Shown in pieces: positions 37,846-48,233 of a DNA stretch of 64,000 bases (position 1 is the first letter of the stretch; the number at the start of each line of letters is the position of its first letter). This stretch comes from Neobacillus sp. PS3-34 (GTDB lineage Bacteria > Bacillota > Bacilli > Bacillales > Cytobacillaceae). Under the pieces are notes generated by a model, which saw nothing but the letters and a program-made list of their open reading frames with translations, searched no databases and had not been told where the DNA came from. The position numbers were made by a program, and so were the translations under genes. Where the stretch lies: positions 3,895,001 through 3,959,000 of the forward strand of contig NZ_CP133267.1 of the NCBI RefSeq assembly GCF_030915465.1, in the 5' to 3' direction.

Positions 37846-40652
37846 ATGATGTTAAACAAATATGTTGTAATTGATTTAGAGACAACAGGCAATGTCCCTA
37901 AAAAGGGAGATAAAATCATTCAATTCGCGGCGGTTGTTATCGAAAACGGCATTATTAAGGAAAAGTATTCTTCTCTTGTAAATCCGAAAAAGAATATCCC
38001 GGCCTTTATCGAAGAACTCACGGGAATTAATAATAGCATGGTGAAGGATGCCCCCATTCTATCCGAAATTGCTCCTAAAATAACGGAATTATTGGAAGGC
38101 GCCTATTTCGTTGCGCACAATGTACTTTTTGATTTATCCTTCCTGCAGGAAGAATTACTAAATGCCGGATTTGAAGGCTTTTTTGGTCCAATTTTGGACA
38201 CTGTGGAAATGGCCAGAATTTTATATCCTACCGCGGACGGTTACAAGCTTACAGATCTTGCAGATCAGGAGAACCTAGTTCATGACAGGCCCCATCAGGC
38301 TGACAGCGATGCATTGGTGACAGCAGAGCTTTTTCTTATTTTTATTAATAAGCTCTCCCTGCTGCCACTGAAAACTGTTCAACAGCTTGCACGTCTATCG
38401 GGAGGCTTGAAAAGCGATCTTGATCAGCTGTTGGGAGATATGATCCATGAGAGAAAAAACAGATGGGAGATCCTACCTGAGTCAGTTGAGATTTTTCATA
38501 ACCTGGCATTAAAAAGATGTGGGACTGAATTTCCTTTGTTTGAAAACCATGAAAATCCACCCTATCCTGGCAGCCCACAAGAAAAAACTCAAATCATGCA
38601 GAAAGCTTTTTCGGCATTTGAAGTGAAAATGGGACAATTCGAGATGATGGATCACGTTTACAAAGCTTTTAATACAAATACACACGCACTCATCGAAGCG
38701 GGAACCGGGGTGGGGAAATCACTTGGCTACCTTTTGCCATCTGCTTTTTTTACCAGGCAAACGGGGCAGGCTGTCGTGATTAGCACCCATACTATACAGC
38801 TTCAAGAACAGCTGTTACATAAAGAAATCCCCCTTTTGAACAAAATTCTTCCTTTTAAAATTAAGGCAGTTCTTCTTAAAGGAAGAAGCCATTATGTTAG
38901 TCTGGAGAAATTCTCACAAACACTTAAAGAAGAAAACGATAACTATGATACCAATTTAACTAAAATGCAAATTCTTGTATGGCTGACTGAAACAGAGACA
39001 GGAGATCGGGATGAACTGAATTTATCAAGTGGAGGCCTGATTTACTGGAATAAAATTAAAGGGGATCAGCCTGCTTTTCTTACGGGACAGGAATGGCTTG
39101 AAAAGGATTTTTATCTGCGTGCAAAGGAAGCAGCTGGAAACGCGGATTTAATCATAACAAATCATGCTTTGCTCCTAAGTGATCTTGCGTATAAAGCATC
39201 CATTCTCCCTTCATTTGATTATGCAGTTATTGATGAAGCCACCATTTTGAAAAAGCAGCAGGAAGGTTTCTTGGGCATACTCTTGATTATTTAAGTGTCC
39301 GTCTACTTTTGACTCAGTTTGGTTTATATGAACAGCGCCAGCTTTTTTATAAGATGGAAAGGCTGTTTAATGCAGCTGTCGTTGAAAAAGGAATGCATAT
39401 TACCACTGGCAAATTAAATGAAATGGTCTCAAATCTTTTTTACGAAATGGATGAATTTTTCAAAATTACAGCATTGGCTGCGAAAAAAAATGTGACAAAA
39501 AGGAACGAGAATTATAACAGGATTAAAACTCGTTTAATGTCTAGTGATACAGGGAAAGAATGGTTAGCTTTGGCTAACAGTGGCGAAAGATTGGCTTTTA
39601 GTTTAAAGGACTTAATCAATGCAATAAACAATAGGATGGAAGCTGTCAAAAAAGTGAAGAGCAGCCTTAACTCTGAACAGCTCAGTTTTATGGAGGAAGT
39701 TCATTCCTTAACGGGTGAACTGGAGGAATTAAGGTCAAGTATGTATGAATTGATTTTAAAAAGTACTTCGATGGTCAAATGGGTAGAAGTAGATCTTCGT
39801 TCCCCGCAAAATACAACAGCTATTTATGCGCAGCCTGCTTCCGCGGCCAATGAGTTAAGAGACCGGTTTTTCAATATGAAAAAAGGAGTAGTAGTTACTT
39901 CTGCCACATTGACGGTCAAGCAAAAATTCGATTATATTGTCAATGAATTAGGGCTGAACAAAAACAACACAGCCATTGTACAAATACCTTCTCCATTTCA
40001 ATATAATCAGCAGGTGCAGCTGTTAATTCCTGATGATCTTCCTGATATTAAATCCGTCTCAACAGAAGATTATGTAACATCGATTACAGAGCATATTATA
40101 TCAATAGCAGAAGCATCAAGAGGAAGAATGCTCGTTCTTTTTACAGCCCAGGAAATGCTGAAGAAGACGTATGAATTAATAAAGGAAAGCGGATTTTTAA
40201 GTGAATATGCAATCATCGCCCAGGGGATTACAAGTGGAAGCAGGTCAAGACTGACGCGCAATTTCAAAAGATATGAAAAGGCCATTTTGCTTGGCACAAG
40301 CAGCTTCTGGGAAGGAATAGACATCCCAGGGGAGGATTTATCATGTCTGGTTATTGTCCGTCTCCCCTTCAGCCCGCCTGATGACCCGTTAACGGAGGCT
40401 AAAGCGGAATTAATTAAACTGAGTGGGGGAAACCCTTTTTCGGAGTACTCGCTCCCAGAAGCGATTTTAAGATTCAAACAGGGATTTGGCCGCTTAATCA
40501 GAACCGAGCAGGATAGGGGAGTCATTGTTATTTTTGATAAAAGAATCACCACTGCGAATTATGGAAGGGACTTTTTACAATCTATTCCTCCCATACCGAT
40601 TAAAACAGGAAATATTGATAAACTGGTGGAAAGAATTCTTTCCTGGTTATAA
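37846..40652 (+). CDS. dinG: DinG-family helicase with N-terminal exonuclease domain (frameshifted once)
   Basis: The N-terminal 180 residues are a DEDDh 3'-5' exonuclease (VIDLETTGNVPKKGDKI, later HQADSDALVTAEL), fused to a superfamily 2 XPD/DinG-like helicase (Walker A IEAGTGVGKSLGYLLPS near residue 283). This is the Gram-positive DinG form, which is active mainly as a nuclease. The DEAH box is broken at 39238-39241: adding one C restores VIDEAHHFEKAAGRFLGH. After the break the C-terminal helicase lobe runs to GFGRLIRTEQDRGVIV. Repaired length 935, close to the B. subtilis protein. Not a GGCC site. Confidence 0.93.
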
Positions 40653-40704
40653 TCCTGCTATAATGGGAGGATACAAAACAGCAGAGAAATTAGGAGGAAA
40701 TGAT

Positions 40705-40875
40705 ATGGAAAGCAAGATAGAGGTGCTATCAACAGTAAAAATCCAGAATAGCCCTGATTTATATAAGGTTGTGGATGCTTTGAACCGTACACTTAAAGAT
40801 AAAGATTTAATGTTTGGCCTTGCACTTGATCAGGAAGATAAAAATAAAGCGATATTTACTATTTATCGTACATAG
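40705..40875 (+). CDS. ypmA: YpmA, DUF4264 small protein
   Basis: A 56-residue soluble protein starting MESKIEVLSTVKIQNSPDLY and ending AIFTIYRT. ATG 40705 is eight bases from a strong TAGGAGGAAA; a longer in-frame upstream extension overlaps dinG and is rejected. Small conserved protein of unknown function, in the same place (dinG-ypmA-ypmB) as in B. subtilis. Confidence 0.85.
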   Translation: MESKIEVLSTVKIQNSPDLYKVVDALNRTLKDKDLMFGLALDQEDKNKAIFTIYRT

Positions 40876-40890
40876 GTGAAGTGAAATAAA

Positions 40891-41364
40891 GTGAAAAAGT
40901 GGATTGGTATACTTATAACAGTTCTTCTAATTATTGTCGGGATTATGGGGAAAATCTATTCTAATGCGGTAGAGCCAGTGAATGCCGCTGAAAAGAAAGC
41001 CATTGCGATCGCTGAAAAAAAAATTGATTTTAGCAGCGTGGATGATTTTCATTTGTATAACGGTCTTGAAACGATTTATGTTCTTGAGGGAAAGGACCAG
41101 AAGGGAAAAAATATTATCGTCTGGATACCTGAAAAAAGCCACAAAATCTTTGTACGGAAAGCTAAAAGCGGCCTGACAAAGGAAGAGGCAATCAAGTCGT
41201 TGAAGGAAAAGAAAAATCCTGAGAAAATCGTTGCTGTCCGTCTTGGAATGGAAAAAAATATTCCTTTTTGGGAAATTTACTACCTTTCCAGTGATCATTT
41301 AATAAACTATTATTGTGTTGATTTTAAAACTGGTGAAATGGTAAAAAGAATTGAAAACCTTTAA
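40891..41364 (+). CDS. ypmB: YpmB, membrane-anchored PepSY-like protein
   Basis: A 157-residue protein with one N-terminal membrane helix (WIGILITVLLIIVGIMGKIY) and an extracytoplasmic domain with two short repeats of PepSY character (KSGLTKEEAIKSLKEKKNP and the closing CVDFKTGEMVKRI). GTG start at 40891 behind AGGTGAAG. Located between ypmA and aspB; the stop TAA overlaps the ATG at 41364. Function unknown. Confidence 0.85.
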   Translation: MKKWIGILITVLLIIVGIMGKIYSNAVEPVNAAEKKAIAIAEKKIDFSSVDDFHLYNGLETIYVLEGKDQKGKNIIVWIPEKSHKIFVRKAKSGLTKEEAIKSLKEKKNPEKIVAVRLGMEKNIPFWEIYYLSSDHLINYYCVDFKTGEMVKRIENL

Positions 41365-41378
41365 TGAGGGGAAAAAAG

Positions 41379-42565
41379 ATGCAATTTCAGCTTGCGAAAA
41401 GGGTGAAGGCTTTGACTCCTTCATCAACACTGGCAATTACCGCTAAAGCAAAGGAACTAAAAGAACAGGGAGAAAATATCATCGGCCTCGGTGCGGGCGA
41501 GCCTGATTTTAATACTCCTGGCCATATTTTAGAAGCAGCTGCAGATTCAATGAATGAAGGACAGACAAAATATACTCCTTCTGCAGCCTTCCGAAATTAA
41601 AAAAAGCAATTATTGAAAAGTTCAAACGCGACCAGGATATTACCTATTTGCCAAATGAAATCATTGTTACCAATGGAGCAAAACACGCTCTTTATACCCT
41701 TTTTCAAGTCTTGCTTGATGATGGAGATGAAGTCATCATTCCTATCCCTTACTGGGTTAGCTACCCAGAGCAAGTAAAGCTAGCAGGCGGTTTGCCGGTT
41801 TATGTAAAAGGAAAAGAAGAAAATGATTTTAAAATAACGCCTCGACAGCTAGCGGATGCTGTTTCAAATAAAACCAGGGCTGTCATTATCAATTCACCAA
41901 GCAATCCTACCGGCGTTCTTTATACAAAAGAGGAACTAGAAGAACTTGGTAAGGTATGTCTTGAAAAAAACCTCCTGATTATTTCGGATGAGATTTATGA
42001 AAAGCTGACATACGCTGGGGCTGAACATATTTCGATTGCACAGATTTCTGAAGAGTTGAAGCAGCAAACGATTATTATTAATGGTGTTTCTAAATCACAT
42101 TCAATGACGGGTTGGAGGATCGGCTATGCTGCGGGCAATAAAGACGTCATTGTAGCGATGACGAATCTTGCCAGCCACAGCACCTCCAATCCCACTACTA
42201 CAGCTCAGTATGCGGCAATTGCAGCATATAATGGCCCTCAGGAGCCTGTAGAGGAAATGAGAAAAGCGTTCGAAAACAGATTGGAAATCATATATGAAAA
42301 ATTAATTTCAATTCCAGGCTTTAACTGTGTTAAACCACAGGGCGCTTTTTATCTTTTTCCAAATGTAAAAGAAGCAGCTGATAATTTAGGTTATAAGGAT
42401 GTTGATTCTTTTGTGGAGGCTTTACTGACTGAAGCGAAAGTGGCTGTAATTCCAGGTTCAGGATTTGGTTCTCCCGACAATATCCGCCTTTCATATGCAA
42501 CGTCATTAAATCAATTAGAAGAAGCGGTTGAAAGAATCAGGGTATTTGTAGAAAAAAATAATTAG
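41379..42565 (+). CDS. aspB: Aspartate aminotransferase (frameshifted once)
   Basis: PLP-dependent aspartate/2-oxoglutarate aminotransferase. Starts MQFQLAKRVKALTPSSTLAI at ATG 41379, behind GAGGGGA; an upstream ATG at 41364 has no site. The frame breaks at 41584-41588, where GCAGCC should read GCAGGCC: this restores KYTPSAGLPKLKKAI. Downstream are NSPSNPTGVLY, SDEIYEKL and the PLP lysine motif NGVSKSHSMTGWRIGY. Repaired length 395. In B. subtilis asnS follows; here a terminator and dnaD follow instead. Confidence 0.95.
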
Positions 42566-42610
42566 TCCTAAAAAGTCTGTGTTTTAATCCTCTCATTTCA
42601 GTATGTAAAA

Positions 42611-42641
42611 GGAAGTCCGCTTTCGCGGACTTCTTGCTTTC
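42611..42641 (+). terminator. Terminator after aspB
   Basis: Perfect GAAGTCCGC / GCGGACTTC stem with TTTC loop and a T-rich tail. Confidence 0.85.
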
Positions 42642-42726
42642 ATTTTAAAATCAATATGGCTGGCTAAACTTGTCATCTACTTAGCAATTGAAATCCATGT
42701 TATACTGAATAGGAGGTGTCATAAAG

Positions 42727-43428
42727 ATGAAATCAAGTTTACTATCCTGGGTTGAAGAAGGAAATATTTCGATTCCTGCAGCATTATTGACGCATTACAA
42801 AAAAATGAATCTTAATGAATTTGAACTAGTGCTCTTATTGAATATTATTACTTTTGTAGAAAAAGGAAATGAATTTCCTACTCCTGTTGAGCTTTCATCA
42901 CGCATGACCATATCCGAAACAGAGTGTACTAATATGCTAAGGAAGCTTATTCAAAGAGGCTATATAATTATAATGGAAGAGCACTCTTCTGAAGGTATCC
43001 GTTTTGAAAAATACTCCTTAAGGCCTTTATGGGAGAAATTAATTGATCATTTCTTAACTGACCAAAAAAGTGGACAAGCATTAAGCAAACAGTCAGAGGA
43101 AACTGACCTTTATACATGCTTCGAAAAAGAATTCGGACGTCCGTTATCCCCATTTGAATGTGAAACTCTAGGCATGTGGATGGATGATGATATGCATGAA
43201 CCAATTATCATTAAAGCAGCTTTAAGGGAATCGGTCATGTCTGGAAAGCTAAATTTTAGATACATTGATCGTATTTTATTCGAATGGAAGAAAAATGGGA
43301 TTAAAACAATCGAACAGGCTCGGAATCAGGGGAAAAAATTCCGCCAAAAACAACAGCAGGGCAGAACAGCCCCGGAAGAATTTCAACAGACCGTTCCTGT
43401 ACCACTATATAATTGGCTTGAGCAGTGA
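42727..43428 (+). CDS. dnaD: DNA replication initiation protein DnaD
   Basis: Primosome protein that remodels oriC DNA and helps DnaB and DnaI load the replicative helicase. The N-terminal winged-helix DDBH1 domain spans about residues 1-120 and the DDBH2 domain about 125-200, with YxxxIxxxW-type motif seen as YIDRILFEWKKNGIKTIEQA, then a basic tail. 233 residues. ATG 42727 behind TAGGAGGTG. Precedes nth as in B. subtilis. Confidence 0.95.
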   Translation: MKSSLLSWVEEGNISIPAALLTHYKKMNLNEFELVLLLNIITFVEKGNEFPTPVELSSRMTISETECTNMLRKLIQRGYIIIMEEHSSEGIRFEKYSLRPLWEKLIDHFLTDQKSGQALSKQSEETDLYTCFEKEFGRPLSPFECETLGMWMDDDMHEPIIIKAALRESVMSGKLNFRYIDRILFEWKKNGIKTIEQARNQGKKFRQKQQQGRTAPEEFQQTVPVPLYNWLEQ

Positions 43429-43436
43429 TCAAAGAG

Positions 43437-43467
43437 GAACGAGAGAGAGAATCTCTCGTGTTTTTTT
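43437..43467 (+). terminator. Terminator after dnaD
   Basis: CGAGAGA / TCTCTCG stem with short loop and T8. Confidence 0.85.
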
Positions 43468-43503
43468 TATTAAGCAAATTTTTTTTGATTGAAGGTGATC
43501 TGG

Positions 43504-44172
43504 ATGTTAAATCAAACCCAAATTCGTTTTTGTTTAGATCAAATGGGGGAACTGTTTCCGGAGGCACATTGCGAATTGGTACATTCCAACCCATTTGAGC
43601 TTGTAATTGCGGTTGCGCTGTCTGCCCAATGTACTGATGCACTCGTTAATAAAGTAACTCCGTCGCTGTTCCAAAAATATAAAAAGCCTGAAGATTATTT
43701 GTCTGTAACTCTGGAAGAACTTCAACAGGACATAAGGTCCATCGGTCTTTTTAGAAATAAGGCTAAAAACATTCAAAACCTTTGCAGAATGTTGCTGGAT
43801 GATTTTAATGGTCAGCTTCCTATGGACCGTGACGAGCTGACAAAGCTTCCTGGGGTAGGAAGGAAGACTGCCAATGTAGTCGTATCTGTGGCATTTGGCA
43901 TACCAGCAATTGCGGTAGACACACATGTAGAAAGGGTCAGCAAACGTCTTGCTATCTGCCGTTGGAAGGATAGTGTATTAGAGGTAGAACATACTTTGAT
44001 GAAGAAGGTGCCAAAAGAGGAGTGGTCCGTCACCCATCATCGAATGATTTTCTTTGGCCGCTATCACTGCAAGGCGCAAAACCCCCGCTGTGAAAGCTGC
44101 CCGATGCTGGAACTTTGCCGTGAAGGGAAGAAAAGAATGAAAGGTAAAGGAAGTCCCAATGATGGAGCTTGA
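43504..44172 (+). CDS. nth: Endonuclease III
   Basis: Bifunctional DNA glycosylase/AP lyase for oxidised pyrimidines. Helix-hairpin-helix LPGVGRKTANVV with the catalytic Lys in ALSAQCTDALVNK and Asp in AVDTHVERVSKRL; the 4Fe-4S cluster motif C-x6-C-x2-C-x5-C is seen from CKAQNPRCESCPMLELC. 222 residues. ATG 43504 after AAGGTGA; the TTG 15 bases upstream is part of the leader. Overlaps ypoC by 14 bases. Confidence 0.96.
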   Translation: MLNQTQIRFCLDQMGELFPEAHCELVHSNPFELVIAVALSAQCTDALVNKVTPSLFQKYKKPEDYLSVTLEELQQDIRSIGLFRNKAKNIQNLCRMLLDDFNGQLPMDRDELTKLPGVGRKTANVVVSVAFGIPAIAVDTHVERVSKRLAICRWKDSVLEVEHTLMKKVPKEEWSVTHHRMIFFGRYHCKAQNPRCESCPMLELCREGKKRMKGKGSPNDGA

Positions 44173-44677
44173 AAATAAATTGACAGTGCCTGTTGAATTA
44201 GCAAATCCTTTCTTTTTTACCAATAAATTTAACTTTATCAGCTACCCGGTGCCTTCTTTTAATCTCAAGGATTTTTTTTTATATGAAGTCCATTTTTATC
44301 ACGGAATCCCTTCCTACAGACCCTGGGACCATCCAGAAGAAACAGTTCCTTTAATTTTAGAGGAATGGGGCTCCCTAAAGGGAATAATTGAAGCTTCACA
44401 TAAGAAAAGGGCACAAGAAGAAACTTTACCTTCAATGCGAAAAGGAATCGGGTTATTTTTACAATTATTATTTTGGTGTAACCGGAAACCTTCAGTTTTA
44501 ACGAATCCAATACCGATTGCTGATTTACCCTATAGGCCAGTAAATGTATTAGAAAGAGTGAATTTCATTATGTCCCGGCCAAGCCTGTTTCACTCCTTTA
44601 TACAATTAGGTGAATTAATGGCTGAACAGGAGAAACAATATGCATTAAGCATAATAAAAAAAGCGTCCAAGCTCTAA
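44159..44677 (+). CDS. ypoC: YpoC-like protein
   Basis: A 172-residue soluble protein with a C-terminal helical domain (RKGIGLFLQLLFWCNRKPSV and VNVLERVNFIMSRPSLFHSF). It begins inside the end of nth, so is coupled to it, and its stop lies within the loop of a terminator shared with ponA. This is the place of ypoC in B. subtilis. No known catalytic motif; function unknown. Confidence 0.8.
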   Translation: MMELENKLTVPVELANPFFFTNKFNFISYPVPSFNLKDFFLYEVHFYHGIPSYRPWDHPEETVPLILEEWGSLKGIIEASHKKRAQEETLPSMRKGIGLFLQLLFWCNRKPSVLTNPIPIADLPYRPVNVLERVNFIMSRPSLFHSFIQLGELMAEQEKQYALSIIKKASKL

Positions 44678-44697
44678 GTGAGCCTGGACGCTTTTTG
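44657..44697. terminator. Bidirectional terminator between ypoC and ponA
   Basis: AAAAAGCGTCCA and TGGACGCTTTTT form a 12-base stem with A and T tracts on either side, so it can stop both convergent genes. The ypoC stop codon lies in the loop. Confidence 0.9.
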
Positions 44698-44700
44698 TTC

Positions 44701-47520
44701 TTAATGACCTCCGCTACCGCCAGTACCAGTACCAGTGCCGGTACCAGTGCCGGTTCCAGTACCAGTACCAGTACCAGTACCAGTACCAGTACCAGTACCA
44801 GTACCAGTACCAGTACCAGTACCAGTACCAGTGCCAGTGCCAGTGCCGGTTCCAGTGCCGGTTCCAGTACCGGTTCCAGTTCCAGTGCCGGTTCCGGTTC
44901 CAGTACCAGTACCGCCAGTACCGCCAGTACCACCAGTACCACCAGTGCCACCAGTACCGCCAGTGCCACCAGTACCGCCAGTACCACCAGTGCCACCTTT
45001 ACCGCCAGTGCCACCTTTTCCTCCGGTACCGCCTTTTCCTCCGGTACCGCCGCCGCCCTGGCCACTAGTTCCTCCAGGGTTCGTTGCAGGTGGCTGAGTA
45101 CCACTGTTATCACCTTGATTATCTCCGTTATTGGTGCCGGTACCATCAGAAGCGCCGGGAATATCTACTGTGGCTGTAACAGGGTCACTCGTTTCTGATC
45201 CCTTTACTGCCACTATCGTAAATGTGTAGGTTGTTCCCGGGGAAGGATTTGACAGTCGCAATGAAGTATCTGTTGTTGTAACTTTCTGTTCTCCAGCATT
45301 CGTTGCTGCCACAACTTCAAATTTTATTCCTGTTTTATCTGCTGGATAGTCCCATGTTAAATCAATTCCATTTTGTGCTTCATCATAGTGGGCATCAGCA
45401 TTAATCGGACCTTCTAGTTTTTCATATTTGTCAGAAACTTGCTTTGGTCCATGTCCTTTAATAGCGTACTCGTAAGAAACCTTATCCTCAGGAGTATATT
45501 CACTTGCAAGTTTTGCCGGCATTGACCCTTTTTCAATTCGAACTCTTGATACGCTCTTTGGCATGGTGAAGTCAGGAGTTTTTACATCATTAGACACATA
45601 TTCCATAACATTTTTAAAGATATATTGGGCAATCTTCTGATCATCTCCCATATGAATTGGGGTTCCTCGATCACTATAACCAGTCCATACGGAAGCAGTA
45701 TAATTGGTTGTATAACCAGTAAACCATGCATCTGGTACATCCTTGCTGTTCGTAATTCCGTATTTTTTTAAATCATCGTCTGTATAATTTGTTGTACCGG
45801 ATTTTCCCGCGATAGGCAGCTGGAACCCTTGCTTTTGTACCTGTTCCATATTCAAGAACACTTTTTAACATGTCAGTTATCATAAAGGCTGTATAATCCT
45901 TCATTACAACCTTTGTTTCTGGCTTAGTATTAATTTCTGTTCCATCACGCAGCTCTATCTTTTTTACTGCGTATGGTTTTGTATAAAAGCCATTATTGCC
46001 AAACGCTGCATATGCTCCAGCCATTTGGAGAGGGGAAACACCAACCGTTTTCCCGCCAAAACCGCCAATCGCATATGATTCATAAATCTCTTTTAAGGGA
46101 ACTCCAAGATTGATAGCAAATTCCTTTGCTCTCTCAAGGCCAACCTCTTGAAGAGTTTGTACTGCTGGTGTGTTCCGTGAAAGGGCAAGGCCTTTCTTAT
46201 TGTCATAGCCCCCATGTATTTATTATCCCAGTTTCCAAATTTCTTTCCGCCAGTATAGGTAACTTCCTTATCGTTAATCATATGGTATGTTCCCCATTGA
46301 AGATATTCAATGGCTGGCCCATAATCAAGAATTGGCTTTATCGTTGACCCAGGCTGGCGCTGTATATCAGTTGCATAATTGAAGCCGCGTTTAACATTTA
46401 TATTACGGCCGCCACCAATTGCCCTGATTTCACCAGTTTTTGTATCAAGCAAGGTAAGTCCTGCTTGAAATTTATCATCTGGATATTGAACAATATCATT
46501 ACCATTTAGCACTTTTTCAACATAGGACTGTGCTTTTGGATCGAGCGTTGTATGAATTGTTAAACCGTCAGTATAAATGTCAAAATTTCCATTTTCCTTT
46601 ACTTCATCAATAACTGTATCAATAAATGCATCGTATGGGCTATCATTTTTCACACGCTTTTCTTCAGGAACCAGACCTGTTTGAATCGGTGTGTTAATGG
46701 CTTCATCCATTTCTTGCTTTGTAATATATCCGTGTTGGTGCATTAAGGTCAGCACAATATTGCGCCTTTTTTCAGCAGCATCCGGATGGACAAATGGATT
46801 ATAATTATTTGGGCTTTGTGGCATTCCTGCCAGCATTGCAGCTTGAGGAAGAGTTAAATCCTTCAAGCTTTTTCCAAAATACATTTTTGCAGCCGTTCCG
46901 ACCCCATTAATATTCCCAGACATATAAATTTTGTTAACGTACATCTCGAGAATCTGATGTTTAGTATATTGCTGTTCAAGCTGATAGGCCAGCCACGCTT
47001 CCTGCACCTTTCTTTTAATCGTTTTTTGAGGTGTCAGGATTGAATTTTTGACCACTTGCTGTGTAATCGTACTGCCGCCTTCAGAACCGAAGCCATGGGT
47101 AATATTCGCCACGACAGCACCGCCGAGACGTATTACATCAATTCCATGGTGTTTATAAAAGCGGGCATCCTCAGTTGCAATAAAAGCATTTTCAACAACC
47201 TTGGGAATATCATCATAGGTAACATAATCCCTGCTGCCTACTGATCCAACCTCTGTCACAAGGTTTCCGTCTTTATCTAATATTTTAGAAGCAATCGGAT
47301 CCTTCAATAATTTTTTATCAAGTTTAGGAGTACCTTGAACTAAATATGCAAAAGTACCAGCGCCAGCCATAATGCCGATAATACCCATCGCAATCAGGAA
47401 TAGGAAAATTCTTTTTAGGAGTCCTGACCCTTTTTTATTGCTCTTTTGGGTACCGTTGGCATTTTGTCGTTTGCGGCGCTCCTCTCTTGATTGATACTTA
47501 TCAGCCATGTAGTCTGTCAT
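44701..47520 (-). CDS. ponA: Penicillin-binding protein 1A/1B with Thr-Gly repeat tail (frameshifted twice)
   Basis: Class A penicillin-binding protein that polymerises and cross-links peptidoglycan. Order: short basic cytoplasmic part, membrane helix (RIFLFLIAMGIIGIMAGAG), GT51 glycosyltransferase (TEDARFYKHHGID, GGSTITQQVVKN), transpeptidase with active serine in PGSTIKP, SRN and KSGTTNY boxes, a fibronectin type III domain, then a long Gly/Thr tail. Frames change near 46185 (TTGCCC for TTGGCCC; restores RKALALSRNTPAV) and near 45821, where two bases of a GGCC seem lost (VPGLPIAGKSGTT). Repaired length about 940. Lies next to recU, as in B. subtilis. Confidence 0.92.
44707..45056 (-). repeat. 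Thr-Gly / Gly-Gly-Thr coding microsatellite in the ponA tail
   Basis: Read on the minus strand, the 3' end of ponA consists of Gly-Gly-Thr and Gly-Gly-Lys triplets (about 44930-45056) followed by a long Thr-Gly dipeptide run (about 44710-44930). Between 44757 and 44833 the DNA is a perfect tandem array of the hexamer CCAGTA (about 13 units). Both other plus-strand frames stay open through it, giving illusory Pro-Val and Ser-Thr proteins. The unit is six bases, so copy-number changes would alter tail length without shifting frame. Confidence 0.9.
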
Positions 47521-47546
47521 TCCTTTCTAACTTTCACTTTAACCAA

Positions 47547-48161
47547 TTAAGAAAGCTTGTAAAGATCATTTATTACTTTAATATAGTCAATCCGCGGTTG
47601 AAATCCAAGCGGAATGCTGTAACCAGTTTGTTCTATTTCTTCCTTTGTAATTGACTTTCTTCCGCCTTCAGCCATTCTTTCCCAAAAAGTTAATAAATGC
47701 TTTGCCTCAAGTAGGAAAATTTGGTTTTGAGTACTGAAACAAAGTATAACAAAACAGATGCCCCCGTGGGCTATCACCGATTTCATATGATTAATCTGGT
47801 GTTCATGAATGTTTTTCATGGGGAAAGATGTTGAATTTTGAGTTTCTTTAGCCTCGAAATCAATGTATCTTCCTTTATAAACACCGTTATAGTCAGTGGT
47901 AGATGCTTGTTTAAAATAAGCTTCCTTAATAACAGCAGCACTTCTTTTTGGATAATCGACCTGTACTATTTGAACAGGTGTGGGCTTTTTATGAATGACT
48001 GCTATATTTCGTAAAAGGTAGTACTCATTTGTTTCGTTTAGATCCTCCTCGAGGGTCATGCCTCTTTTACTATATGTCCACTTTTTTTCTTTTTGCTTAT
48101 TAGTGGCAGAAGCTTTTTCCTGTGGAATGTATTTTTTTCCATTGGGATAATGAAATTTCAT
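47547..48161 (-). CDS. recU: Holliday junction resolvase RecU
   Basis: Homodimeric structure-specific endonuclease that cuts Holliday junctions and biases branch migration. 204 residues with the catalytic region [17 protein letters not shown] (metal-binding D, E and K) and the following HEHQINHM. Start ATG 48161 behind a GAGAGGTG site. Divergent from yppC and 26 bases upstream of ponA, the conserved recU-ponA pair of Bacilli. Confidence 0.96.
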   Translation of the reverse strand: MKFHYPNGKKYIPQEKASATNKQKEKKWTYSKRGMTLEEDLNETNEYYLLRNIAVIHKKPTPVQIVQVDYPKRSAAVIKEAYFKQASTTDYNGVYKGRYIDFEAKETQNSTSFPMKNIHEHQINHMKSVIAHGGICFVILCFSTQNQIFLLEAKHLLTFWERMAEGGRKSITKEEIEQTGYSIPLGFQPRIDYIKVINDLYKLS

Positions 48162-48233
48162 TGATAAGCACCTCTCAAACTATTACTTATCATATCAAAT
48201 CTTTACGCAATGGGGTGAATAAAAACTGATTGA

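Noticed and set aside
40525..40704. Long N-terminal extension of ypmA
   Set aside because: It overlaps the 3' end of dinG out of frame and lacks a ribosome binding site; ATG 40705 has an excellent one.
44695..45198. Plus-strand frames coding for long Pro-Val and Ser-Thr repeat proteins
   Set aside because: They are antisense readings of the Thr-Gly tail of ponA; a six-base repeat keeps every frame open. The minus-strand frame continues a recognisable penicillin-binding protein.
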